Source: Phylloscopus collybita (Eukaryota > Chordata > Aves > Passeriformes > Phylloscopidae). Taken from it: DNA of 64,000 nt. The position numbers and the translations under genes are program-made. The notes under the pieces are model-generated. The model saw nothing but the letters and a program-made list of their open reading frames with translations, did no database searches and was not told the origin of the DNA. How positions within the stretch are numbered: position 1 is the stretch's first letter; the number at the start of each line of letters is the position of its first letter. The stretch lies in contig JAJNNQ010000006.1 of NCBI GenBank assembly GCA_027886175.1, positions 62,366,001 to 62,430,000 on the forward strand. The letters are read 5' to 3'. Of the stretch, positions 56,901 through 64,000 are shown piece after piece.

Positions 56901-59900
56901 CACCCAGTGCCACCCCTGCCCTGGCAGGGACACCTCCCACTGTCCCAGGCTGCTCCCAGCCCCAGTGTCCAGCCTGGCCTTGGGCACTGCCAGGGATCCA
57001 GGGGCAGCCACAGCTGCTCTGGGCACCCTGGGCCAGGGCCTGCCCACCCTGCCAGGGAACAATTCCTGATTCCCAAGATCCCAGCCAGCCCTGCCCTCTG
57101 CACTGGGAAGCCATTCCCTGGCTCCTGTCCCTCTGTCCCTTGTCCCCAGTCCCTCTGCAGCTCTCCTGGAGCCCCTTCAGGCTCTGCCAGGGGCTCTGAG
57201 CTCTCCCTGGAGCTGAGCACCCCCAGCTCTCCCAGCCTGGCTCCAGAACTCTGTGCCAGACCCTCCAGCAGCTTCCAGGACATTCCCAGGGCGGTGCTTC
57301 CCAGGAAAAGCAGAGGGCAGGGGGTCAGCATACCCGGGCAGCAGAGGGCAGGTGAGTGTCTGTGCTGCCTCTCCTCCAGTAGAGGATCCTGTACCGCCAG
57401 GAGCCGTAGAAGTTCTGCAGGGGCCACGGTCGTCCCTCGCGCCAGGCAAAGGGCCCCGAGAGATCCAGGTGCAGGGCGCCCAACTCCGACTTCAGCCTCA
57501 CCTCGGGGGGGCCAATGCTGGCTGCACAGGGACAGGAGAGGGGATTCAGCTTCAGCTGCACACCTGTGCACACCTGTGCACACCTGTGTACAGCTGTGTA
57601 CCTCTGTGTACATCTGTGTACACCTGTGTACCTCTGTGTACATCTGTGCACACCTGTGCATCTCTGTGCACCTCTGTGCACATCTGTGTACATCTGTGTA
57701 CCTCTGTGTACACCTGCACACACCTGTGCACACCTGTGTACCTCTGTGTACATCTGTGCACACCTGTATACATCTGTGTGCACATCTCTGTACAGCTGTG
57801 CACACCTGTGCACATCTGTGTACACCTGTGTACCTCTGTGTACATCTGTGTACATCTGTGCACACCTGTATACATCTGTGTGCACATCTCTGTACAGCTG
57901 TGCACACCTGTGCACATCTGTGTACACCTGTGTACCTCTGTGTACATCTGTGTACATCCGTGCAGCTCTGTGCACATCTGTGCACATTTGTGTACACCTG
58001 TGCACACCTGTGCACACCTGTGTACAGCTGTGTACATTTGTGTACATCTCTGTACAGCTGTGTACACCTGTGCACATTTGTGTACCTCTGTGCACACCTG
58101 CGCACATCTGTGCACACCTGTGTTGTCTGGGTTTTTGCTGTTCTCCTCTGTCTCTTTAAGGAGTGTTTCTAAAGTTCTATTTCAGCTTTCTGTGTTTGCC
58201 TTTTGCAATGGAGTCAGACACCATTTTACATCAACAACTTTTCTTGTTATTGGAACCATCCAACCATGTTTGCATTCTCCTCATGAGGAGGAGGCTGCTG
58301 ATGGGCTGTTGGGTTGCCCAGTGTGGTTGGAGAAGAAGATTTTCTTCCTCCAATCCCTGGTCACTGCTGGAATTCTATAAATGTTGAAGTTTGTAACTAA
58401 ACTGCCCCTTTCCTGCCTTGGACATCTCAGTGTGTGAGTGTTGTTTCTTTGTGTTGTCTCTTTAAGGAGTTTTTCTAAAGTTCTATTTCAGCCTTCTGTG
58501 TTTGCCTTTTGCAATGGAGTCAGACAGAATTTTACATCAGCAACTTTTCTTGTTGTTGTCACTGTCTAACCATGTTTGCATTCTTCTCACAAGGAGGACA
58601 CTGTTTGTTGATGGGCTGTTGGGCTGCCCAGTGTGGTTGGAGAGGAAGATTTTCTTCCTCCAATCCATGGTCACTGCTGGAATTCTATAAAGTTGAAGTT
58701 TGTAAATGAACTCTTTTCTGCCTTGGACATCTCAGTGTGTGAGTGTCCTTTGTGTGGTGTGTGACACATCTGCACATCTGTACACAGCCCACAGCCACCT
58801 CTGAAATCAGAAAGGAGTTCCTTTCCCTGGATCAGGCAGAAAGAAATCCATTTTTTTTCCTCACACAAGTTAAAATCATTAAATCCCCTTAGGAAAGGGG
58901 TTTAATGTTTGCAGTTGGGATTTAATGTTTGCAGTTAAACAGCAGGCACCAATGCAGGCTCTACTCCCACAGTCTCTAAAGGAACCCAGTTCCCTTTTGC
59001 CAGCTGTGGTGGCTCCAGGTGAGGAAGGACCATTTCCATGGCTGTCACTCACTTCTCCTTCTGGGCCAAACTGCCACCACATCTGTCTGTCCTGAGCAGA
59101 CCCTCCAGAAAAAGCGTTTTGGTGTGTGGTTTTGTGGGTTTTGATTATGATCAGCTTGAAGAATGAAAGCACTTGAATTATTTCTGCCTCGTGCAATCAA
59201 GATTTCTAGGCTGAAAAGGAATCTTTCTCTGTGAGACTGGGTTTCTTTGTTTGAAGTAAGAAAAAATAAAAATTAAGTTTTTGTCTAGCAAAGAAATGAA
59301 TAAGGAAGTTACTGAATTTATTTAGATAGACAGGAAGTCTGGCTCCTTGAAGACAACTTCTCCCTGGCTGGGAAGTAGAAATGTGCCTTATTTTAAGAGA
59401 AAATGAAGCTTTATTTGAAAATCTCCTCCAAAGAGGTTATCAATACTATGATGGTGAACCTACACTGCTTTCTGTCAGTGTTACAACAAAGATTTTATAG
59501 TTCAGTGTAATTAAATGCTAAAACACTCTGCATCCTCTAGATTTTCTGGCAGAGCCTGGCAGTGCCTTTTTGGAGCCCTGGGCAGTGAGGATTGCAGCTC
59601 CCTGTGCTGCCAGGCACTGAGCCCCAAGCAAACCCTGCATCCCACCTGAGGCCCTGCAGGAGGCTCCCAAAATTGAGGGGCAGCGCTGGGATTGTGGGGC
59701 TGGGCTTGGCATGGAAGTGTGTGACAGCACAGGGGGCCAAACTCCCAGCTGAAGGGTTGAGAAGGCAGGAACAGACAGAAAGCAGGGTGGAGGGCTCAGG
59801 GCAGAGGCTGAGCCCTTCTTTTCCACCTTCTTCTCCATGGGCTGGGTGGGGTTTGGTGATTGGAGAGAAAAGTGGCCTTGCGGGCCAGGGGGGTTGGGTG

Positions 59901-60872
59901 TTGGGGTAAAAGTAAAAATAATTGAGGGGTCATTTCTTAATTGGGCAGTTTGTCTCTAAAAGACCTTGTAGAGAGAGAGATGGGGCCATTTTTAGTTTGT
60001 TAGCAGAAGTGCTGTAGCATTCATGGTGAGACTGTGACATGAATAAGAATTAATAAACATCTGAATCCAAAGAAGAAACGCTGTCTGGCACTTTCAATCC
60101 CGACCTTGGCAAGAAGAAGAAGAAGAAGACGAAGAAGAAGAAGACGAAGAAGATGAAGAAGAAGAAGATGAAGAAGAAGAAGAAGAAGAAGAACAAGAAG
60201 AAGAAGAAGACGAAGAAGACGAAGAAGACGAAGAAGACGAAGAAGAAGACGATGAAGAAGAAGACGAAGAAGAAGAAGAAGAGGAGGAAGAAGAAGAAAG
60301 AAGAAGAAGACGAAGAAGAAGAAGAAGAAGAAGAAGATGATGAAGAAGAAGAAGAAAAAGAAGAAGAAGATGAAGAAGAAGATGACGAAGAATAATAATA
60401 ATAATAAGACGAAGAAGAAGAAGTAGAAGAAGTAGAAGAAGAATTAGAATTAGAATTAGAATTAGAATTAGAATTAGAATTAGAATTAGAAGAAGAAGAA
60501 GAAGAAGAAGAAGAAAAAGAAGAAGAAGACAAAGAAGACGTTGAATAATAATAATAATGATAATAATAATAATAAGTAGAAGGAGAATTAGAATTAGAAG
60601 AAGAATTAGAAGAAGAAGAAGAAGAAGAAGAAGAAGAAGAAGAAGAAGAGGAGTGCCTGAGGAGCAGGCAGTGTCTTTTGGGAAGAAGAGGGGAAGGCTC
60701 ACTGTCATCCATGGGTGTGAAGGCGAGGGTGACCCAGGGGGAGTGCAGCTCTCCTGCCTCGGCCCGCAGCTGCAGCAGGTAGCTCCCGTACGGGGACAGC
60801 GAGGACACGTCGCACTGGGGCAGCCTCAGCTCCCTCCTCAGGGTGTCAAAGGTGTCCCCACGGAGGCTGGCA
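50790..60872 (-). CDS. IL10RB: IL10RB, interleukin-10 receptor beta chain (3' five exons, 5' end outside window)
   Basis: Shared accessory chain for IL-10, IL-22, IL-26 and type III interferon receptors; a plasma-membrane protein signalling through TYK2. Five exons join in phase (60872-60703, 57521-57334, 55643-55493, 53753-53596, 50978-50790; 856 nt). In order: second half of fibronectin domain 1, both halves of domain 2, membrane segment, tail. Matches to the mammalian protein are block-like: CDVSSLSPYG, WVTLAFTPMDD, SIGPPEVRL, LEPWTVYCVRVQA, KSGELS, FPQHLTE, VVISEPS. Exon phases equal those of IFNAR1. The leader and first domain-1 exon were not found between 60.9 and 64 kb, so intron 2 exceeds 3 kb. 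The tail is short and ends ASASGKA-stop. No disruption is seen in the exons present. Confidence 0.93.
51365..51590 (-). mobile_element. CR1 5'-side fragment, IL10RB intron 6
   Basis: GAAGCCATTCCCTGGGTCCT through CAGCCTTTCCTCCCAGAGC, the CR1 part upstream of the common tail, reverse. It converges on the sense copy at 51905. Confidence 0.8.
51905..52195 (+). mobile_element. CR1 LINE 3' fragment
   Basis: Sense young CR1 with a full terminus TGGGATTCTGAGATTCTGAG. Confidence 0.92.
52190..52835. repeat. Inverted duplication, arm 1 (IL10RB intron 6)
   Basis: Contains block B (52190-52350), a CR1 tail, block C (52440-52705) and another CR1 tail. B and C each recur nearly identical in reverse complement at 56310-56890, but in swapped order. 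B joins CR1 at ACTTGGGGCTGGG, where the partner copy reads ACTTGGGGCTTTTTACC. Confidence 0.93.
53105..53245 (-). mobile_element. CR1 fragment (older)
   Basis: Begins GGAATCACAGATCCCCAGAA with a GGTTTG run and CTCATCCCACCCAGCCCATG; reverse CR1 terminus. Confidence 0.7.
53596..53753 (-). CDS. IL10RB: IL10RB exon 6: transmembrane segment
   Basis: Acceptor CTCCTGCAG|GT; donor ACAGAG|GTTTGT. It encodes VTPVWVIVTVLVGSMLVMLT, a long hydrophobic run, then LYRLTKHVFCPSYVFPQHLTE, whose FPQHL.E is conserved with mammals. Phase 1 to 0. Confidence 0.95.
53795..54420 (+). mobile_element. LTR-like family C (copy 2), IL10RB intron 5
   Basis: Colinear with 10881-11450: TTTTGGAGTTGGCTTTT, AACCAAGGATCTGAAAGG, TCTCCTAATTGTCTATTTT, and a right end AATGAACCTGGTTTTTCATG. 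Confidence 0.7.
54373..55310. repeat. AT satellite, ~280-bp units, seeded from family C
   Basis: Each unit opens with the family C right end (ACTTGTACTTTTTTATAAAA at 54373; related sequence at about 54658 and 54932), then about 200 bp of palindromic ATATTATAATATATTTATA. At least three units are clear; the last part is pure AT. Confidence 0.88.
55340..55465 (-). mobile_element. CR1 fragment
   Basis: CGGGCAGGCCGCAGCAGCCT and GGGGTGGCACTGGCAGGG resemble a rearranged CR1 tail. It directly abuts the IL10RB exon 5 donor side. Confidence 0.55.
55493..55643 (-). CDS. IL10RB: IL10RB exon 5: second half of fibronectin domain 2
   Basis: Acceptor CTGCTTCCAG|GTG; donor CACAATG|GTACCT. VAQVETQHSSEVLSQLEPW, TVYCVRVQALIPEWNKSG, ELSRELCQQTTHN. 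The YCVRVQA strand and Cys pair match the family. Phase 0 to 1. Confidence 0.95.
55756..56080. repeat. (GAAGA)n and (GGAAA)n microsatellites
   Basis: A pure (AGAGA/AGAAG) tract of about 26 units (55756-55884), a short GGAAGGAAGGAA bridge, then about 33 perfect AAAGG units (55912-56078). Starts about 110 bp upstream of IL10RB exon 5. Confidence 0.97.
56310..56892. repeat. Inverted duplication, arm 2 (IL10RB intron 4)
   Basis: Reverse-complement partner of 52190-52835: block B at 56310-56510, a CR1 tail at 56510-56618, block C at 56619-56890. Arms are about 4 kb apart and enclose exons 5 and 6. Confidence 0.93.
56870..57248 (-). mobile_element. CR1 LINE 3' fragment
   Basis: Reverse young CR1 carrying the same CTGATTCCCAAGATCCC insertion as 41118 and 43060. 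It ends about 85 bp from the exon 4 donor. Confidence 0.92.
57334..57521 (-). CDS. IL10RB: IL10RB exon 4: first half of fibronectin domain 2
   Basis: Acceptor TCCCTGTGCAG|CC; donor GCCCGG|GTATGC. TSIGPPEVRLKSELGALHL, then LQNFYGSWRYRILYWRRGS, aligned to the human VYNSWTYNVQYWKNG block. Phase 1 to 0. Confidence 0.95.
57559..58124. repeat. (TGTGTACACC/TGTGCACACC)n minisatellite
   Basis: About 565 bp of 10-bp units TGTGYACAYC, with a higher-order 105-bp duplicate (57770-57950). Alternating purine-pyrimidine composition. Starts 38 bp upstream of the IL10RB exon 4 acceptor. Long open frames on both strands result from the unit and are not genes. Confidence 0.96.
58140..58750. repeat. ~310-bp tandem duplication
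   Basis: Two copies (from about 58146 and 58462) beginning GTCTCTTTAAGGAG and containing TTTGCCTTTTGCAATGGAGT and CTTGGACATCTCAGTGTGTG. Could be a small LTR or satellite dimer; identity not known. Confidence 0.9.
58751..59515. other. IL10RB intron 3 spacer
   Basis: No gene or firm repeat recognised. Confidence 0.35.
59520..60112 (+). mobile_element. LTR family B (near-complete copy), IL10RB intron 3
   Basis: The longest LTR-B copy in the window: CACCTGAGGCCCTGCAGG, GGATTGTGGGGCTGGGCTTG, CTTCTTTTCCACCTTCTTC, and AATTAATAAACATC with the AATAAA signal near 60052. It ends in TTGGCAAGAAGAAG, from which the following GAA tract continues. Confidence 0.8.
60106..60655. repeat. (GAA/GAC)n with (ATTAGA)n and (ATA)n, next to IL10RB exon 3
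   Basis: 550 bp of GAA-rich trinucleotides interspersed with GAC and GAT, two TAATAATAAT islands, and a run of GAATTAGAATTA. On the gene strand it is UUC-rich. It ends about 48 bp from the exon 3 donor. Confidence 0.97.
60703..60872 (-). CDS. IL10RB: IL10RB exon 3: second half of fibronectin domain 1
   Basis: Acceptor GTCCCCTGCAG|T; donor GATGACA|GTGAGC. ASLRGDTFDTLRRELRLPQ, CDVSSLSPYGSYLLQLRAE, LHSPWVTLAFTPMDD. Aligns to human ECDFSSLSKYGDHTLRVRAE. Phase 2 to 1, as in IFNAR1 exon 3. Confidence 0.94.
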
Positions 60873-60954
60873 CTGCAGGGGACAGAAATAATGGCCTTGA
60901 GACAGCAGCACTGAGACACCTTGGGAAAGATGGTGGGGAATACCACAGCCATGG

Positions 60955-61222
60955 TTGGTGCTGTGATGTTTGGGTTCTCTGAAACTCTTTCCCAGAGAGT
61001 TTTCTGTCCACAAGAGACACGTTTTCCTGACTGTAACCTTCATTTACATTCCTTTCCCTAGGAGGGACTTCTTCTTGATGTCCTTCTGACTTGACCAAGG
61101 TAGTTGAAGAACTTTGTCTTTCTTCCACCCCTTGGGTGGTTCTTTGTAAAAGAGCATAAAGGGAAGAAATTCCTGGGTAGTAAAGATTGATTTGAGTAAT
61201 TTCAGCCTTCTGACCTCAGAGT
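60955..61222 (-). mobile_element. LTR-like family D (copy 2)
   Basis: Reverse complement of 15230-15530, with shared CTCTTTCCCAGAGAG, CCTAGGAGGGACTTCTTC and GACCTCAGAGTCC blocks. Confidence 0.65.
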
Positions 61223-61429
61223 CCGTGTGGCTGTGATCTTGAACAGCATCAGAACACCAAAGGTAAGAGGAAAGCAGGCCCCAGAACCAGAAAGAGCAGC
61301 AGAATTTCGAATGAGCTGCAACTGCAAAGCTTGGAAGTTACAAGAGTACAGCAAGCAAGGACATGAAACCATAGTCTGAGTCTTAGGTTTGGCTAGGAAA
61401 GACCTTAAGCTTAGCAAGACAGCAGAAAG

Positions 61430-62450
61430 TTTTAAGCCTATTGATTATTATCCTGATTATTGTTAACAGAAAGCATACAGGCAAGCATTGCTTGGAGCAG
61501 GTGTGGGTGTGCTTTCAGTGACTGGTAGTACAATTGTCTGCCAGCTTCAGCAATGTGCTGCTGGCTGGAAAACATTTAAAATGCCCTGTAACAAAGAGAT
61601 CCGTGGCTGGTGCTGGCAGCTGTGAGCTGCTGCCACCTTTCAATTGTCCCAAACCCTGTTATGAGGCTGATGCTGCAATAAAGGCTGGAGGAAGCTCCAG
61701 CAGTAATCCCACCCTGTTCCTGCACAAAGCTCCAACACAAAAGATGATTTATTGCTCCATCAGTCTCACCAAGAGGGGGAGATTTTAAGGCTGTAACACC
61801 CTGAATCGTGATTTTAAAGGGTTAAGATTTTAGCCAAGGCTTAGAAGCAATTTGTAATGATTAGGATGCAAGCTAGGAAAAACAAAATGTAAGTTAATGA
61901 TTATTAAATGCTTAAGGTAGAGCTAGATGAGGCATTGCTTGGTACTATGTGCTTGTGTTTACAGAAGGAAATTAAGTAGATGGACCAGCATAAAGATAAA
62001 TGGAAATGGATAAATGGAAACCAACAGGACGTGACCTGCACCTGCACTCAATGCTAACTGATCCCCAAGCAGGAGGGATTGGATCCTGCCAAAAGGCCAG
62101 GAAGGCCTGGTAGCAGCACCAAGGCAGAAAGGTCATTGTGATGGAGACTTCCCTGACTTCATCCTTCAAGACCACCAACTCAATTCAAGAGAAAAACTGG
62201 GCAAGCCAGAAGGACTTTTAACCTCATTTTAACACCGAGTGGGGAGCGGGAGCTGCTGGGGTTATGCAAACATTCTGTGTGTGCAAGACTTGGGGAAATA
62301 AACAGAGGGCAAAGAGCCTTGGAACTGGGGCAGGGCTTTAGGAGATGACTCTGGTGCTGCCCAATGTGGCAATAAAACATCTCACTCCCCAGCTTGAGCT
62401 AGTCAGAGGGGTGCTGGAACCCTGCAAACTCCGAGTTTTGGACTTTCTGT
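61430..62450 (+). mobile_element. LTR-like mosaic with poly(A) signals
   Basis: Unassigned sequence with AATAAA near 61676 (GCAATAAAGGCTGG) and 62371 (GCAATAAAACATCTC), each followed by an LTR-like GC/T region. Probably two old retroviral LTR fragments; boundaries not resolved. Confidence 0.4.
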
Positions 62451-62451
62451 G

Positions 62452-62972
62452 CTGACAGCACTGACCCCCCAAGCAAACACTGCATTCCACCTGAGGCCCT
62501 GGAAAAGGCTCCTGAATAGTGCTGACAGTACTGAGAGTGTGGGTGTGTAGTTCGAATAGAACTGTGTGGTATCATGGGGTGAAAAATTAGAGTTTAAGAT
62601 TTTAGTACGTAGGAATATATGTGGGGCAAGATGGAAGCTTTAGGGTGGAGGTTAGTTGTTCTTTTTTCACCTTTTTCTTCCTTCTGCTTCTTGGGTTTGG
62701 GTGGTTTTCTGAAGTTGGTTAACAAAGACCACATTGTGGGCTTCGAGTGGTTGGTTATTGGGTTTCAAGTAAAAAATAATTGAGGGGTCATTTCTTAATT
62801 GGACAGTTTGTGCTTAAAAGGCCTTGGAGAGAGAGAGATGGGGCCATTTTTAGTTTGTTAGCTGGAACTCACAGCTTGTGAGACTGCAACATGGATAAGG
62901 ATTAATAAACACCTGAGTTCAAATACAAAACAATATCTCTGGAGCATTTAATCCTGACTCTGACAGGAAAAT
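62452..62972 (+). mobile_element. LTR family B (copy near right edge)
   Basis: CACCTGAGGCCCTGGAAAAG, TCATTTCTTAATTGGACAGT, GGATTAATAAACACC and TAATCCTGACTCTGACA match the other copies. Its middle part is diverged. Confidence 0.78.
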
Positions 62973-63665
62973 AAGATAAAAGCAACAATGCACCTTTTCT
63001 TTATCCAATCATATAACACCACACCAACCCCCACTGCTACATCTTCTTACTGACTCCATAACTAGTTCCATTTGTAAACTTTAAAACCTTTTTAACCTTT
63101 CCACCACCTAGCTCAATGTGCTTTTTACACTTACAAAAGGCACGCTTCTGCTTAACCCACAAATACACTCCTGCACTGTATCTATGTCATTTTGCTGCTC
63201 TAAATTAGCAAGCCTTTGTCAGGGTCTGAGATCAAACTCTGTGCCCATTTCTGTCTCTGAGCCTGTATTTGGGAGCTTTCCATTCCCCACAGTGTAGGAG
63301 ATGGGTAATTACAGCTGGCTAATTGGCTTCAAAGGCAGCAAAGCTGTTAATGCAAGCAGTGAGCAGCCAGGGACAGGAAAACGCATCCAGGGTGTGAAAG
63401 ACTCACACGAAGGATTTTGCAGCCATCAATAAATAAATCAATCCATGACAAACTTAGGGATTAAAATTCTGATTCTGTAAAGAATGCCTTTTTCCTGGCA
63501 GGGTCACAGAAGCCAATTGAGCAGGCAGGAGTTCAGAGAAGGCAGAAACTCTCAGCCAGTGCCACTGCAGGGCACTTGGCTGGGGGCTGTCTCCAGGATT
63601 GGCACACAAGGAAAAGCCAGAGAAAACAGGGCTGGGAAGTGACCAGGAGCTGCTTAGGGAATACA
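62973..63665. other. Gene-less spacer
   Basis: Searched for the missing IL10RB exon 2 (a PENV-like start with an acceptor) and found none. No repeat recognised. Confidence 0.4.
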
Positions 63666-63669
63666 GCCA

Positions 63670-63790
63670 GAGAGGGTTTGGGTTGGAGGGACATTAAATC
63701 CCAACCAGTGCCACCCCTGGGTCCCACCCAGTGGGACACCTCCCACTGTCCCAGGCTGCTCCCAGCCCCAGTGTCCAACCTGACCTTGAT
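63670..63790 (-). mobile_element. CR1 LINE 3' fragment
   Basis: Reverse young CR1 tail, truncated at GTCCAACCTGACCTTG. Confidence 0.88.
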
Positions 63791-63894
63791 CAATGTGTGA
63801 TTTAATAGATGATATTTAATATATTTTATTATTTCTGCTTTGCATCAGAAGCCTGCCCAGAAATGTACAGACCAAGGGACCACGGCTACAGAAG

Positions 63895-64000
63895 CCAGAA
63901 AAATCTTCTCTCGACTGAGCATGAAGAGAAGGCTCTGGGCAAGGCTTAGAGCTCCTTGCAGTGCCTGGAGGGGCTGATCAAGAGGAGGAAGGGATTTTAT
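63895..64000 (+). mobile_element. CR1 fragment, cut by window edge
   Basis: AAGGCTTAGAGCTCCTTGCA + GTGCCTGGAGGGGCTGAT resembles the CR1 region before the common tail, sense strand. Confidence 0.55.

Noticed and set aside
56492..58172. Open frames of 541 aa (minus) and 433 aa (plus) with Cys-Thr-His-Val repeats
   Set aside because: Translation of the TGTGYACAYC array joined to CR1 and intron sequence. They overlap IL10RB exon 4 in another frame; no family resemblance.
60050..60700. Poly-Ser/poly-Leu frame fused to IL10RB exon 3
   Set aside because: It is read-through past the exon 3 donor into the UUC-rich tract; the GT donor and phase show that it is intron.
61202..61417. Possible missing IL10RB exon 1 or 2 (short hydrophobic frame)
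   Set aside because: No PENV-type start, no phase 1 acceptor or phase 2 donor, and no class II strand motif; composition fits LTR sequence.

Overview
The window reads as vertebrate nuclear DNA from a bird, probably a songbird. Evidence: dozens of 3' fragments of CR1 LINEs, several families of solo endogenous-retrovirus LTRs, compact class II cytokine receptor genes with GT-AG introns, and the conserved interferon-receptor gene order. The songbird call is a judgement from LTR style, not a database match. No prokaryotic or viral genome features were seen.

Three receptor genes lie head-to-tail, all on the minus strand (transcription runs right to left). (1) IL10RB: five exons (numbered 3-7 by comparison with the mammalian gene) between 60872 and 50790; its first exons are not visible and should lie right of the window. 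(2) IFNAR1: complete, 11 coding exons from 41756 to 22289, giving 606 aa from the first ATG or 579 aa from an internal in-frame ATG. All splice phases join without a frame break, and the conserved DSGNYS phosphodegron is present. (3) IFNGR2 (inferred from position): only the signal-peptide exon at 6439-6355; the rest lies left of the window. This matches the vertebrate order IFNAR2-IL10RB-IFNAR1-IFNGR2. The products are cell-surface chains for type I interferon (IFNAR1), IL-10/IL-22/type III interferon (IL10RB) and interferon-gamma (IFNGR2).

Almost everything else is repeat. Region 1-6.3 kb: purine minisatellites, an LTR, CR1 and a CCCCAAAAACACCCAGAG-type array in IFNGR2 intron 1. Region 6.4-7.1 kb: GC-rich IFNGR2 promoter with a 42-bp VNTR. 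Region 7.2-20 kb: LTR graveyard with four copies of one ~0.8 kb solo LTR family. Region 20-42 kb: IFNAR1, whose introns hold kilobase-scale tandem arrays. Region 42-50 kb: minisatellites, CR1, a fifth LTR. Region 50-61 kb: IL10RB, whose introns carry an inverted duplication, an AT satellite and several simple arrays. Region 61-64 kb: LTR fragments and CR1.

The most unusual theme is that tandem arrays sit within tens of bases of the exon edges of immune-receptor genes. Some look functionally loaded: about 85 WGATAR motifs beside IFNAR1 exon 2, 11 perfect ATGCAAAT octamers at ~68-bp spacing in IFNAR1 intron 1, and about 30 decoy-like 3' splice sites directly upstream of IFNAR1 exon 3.
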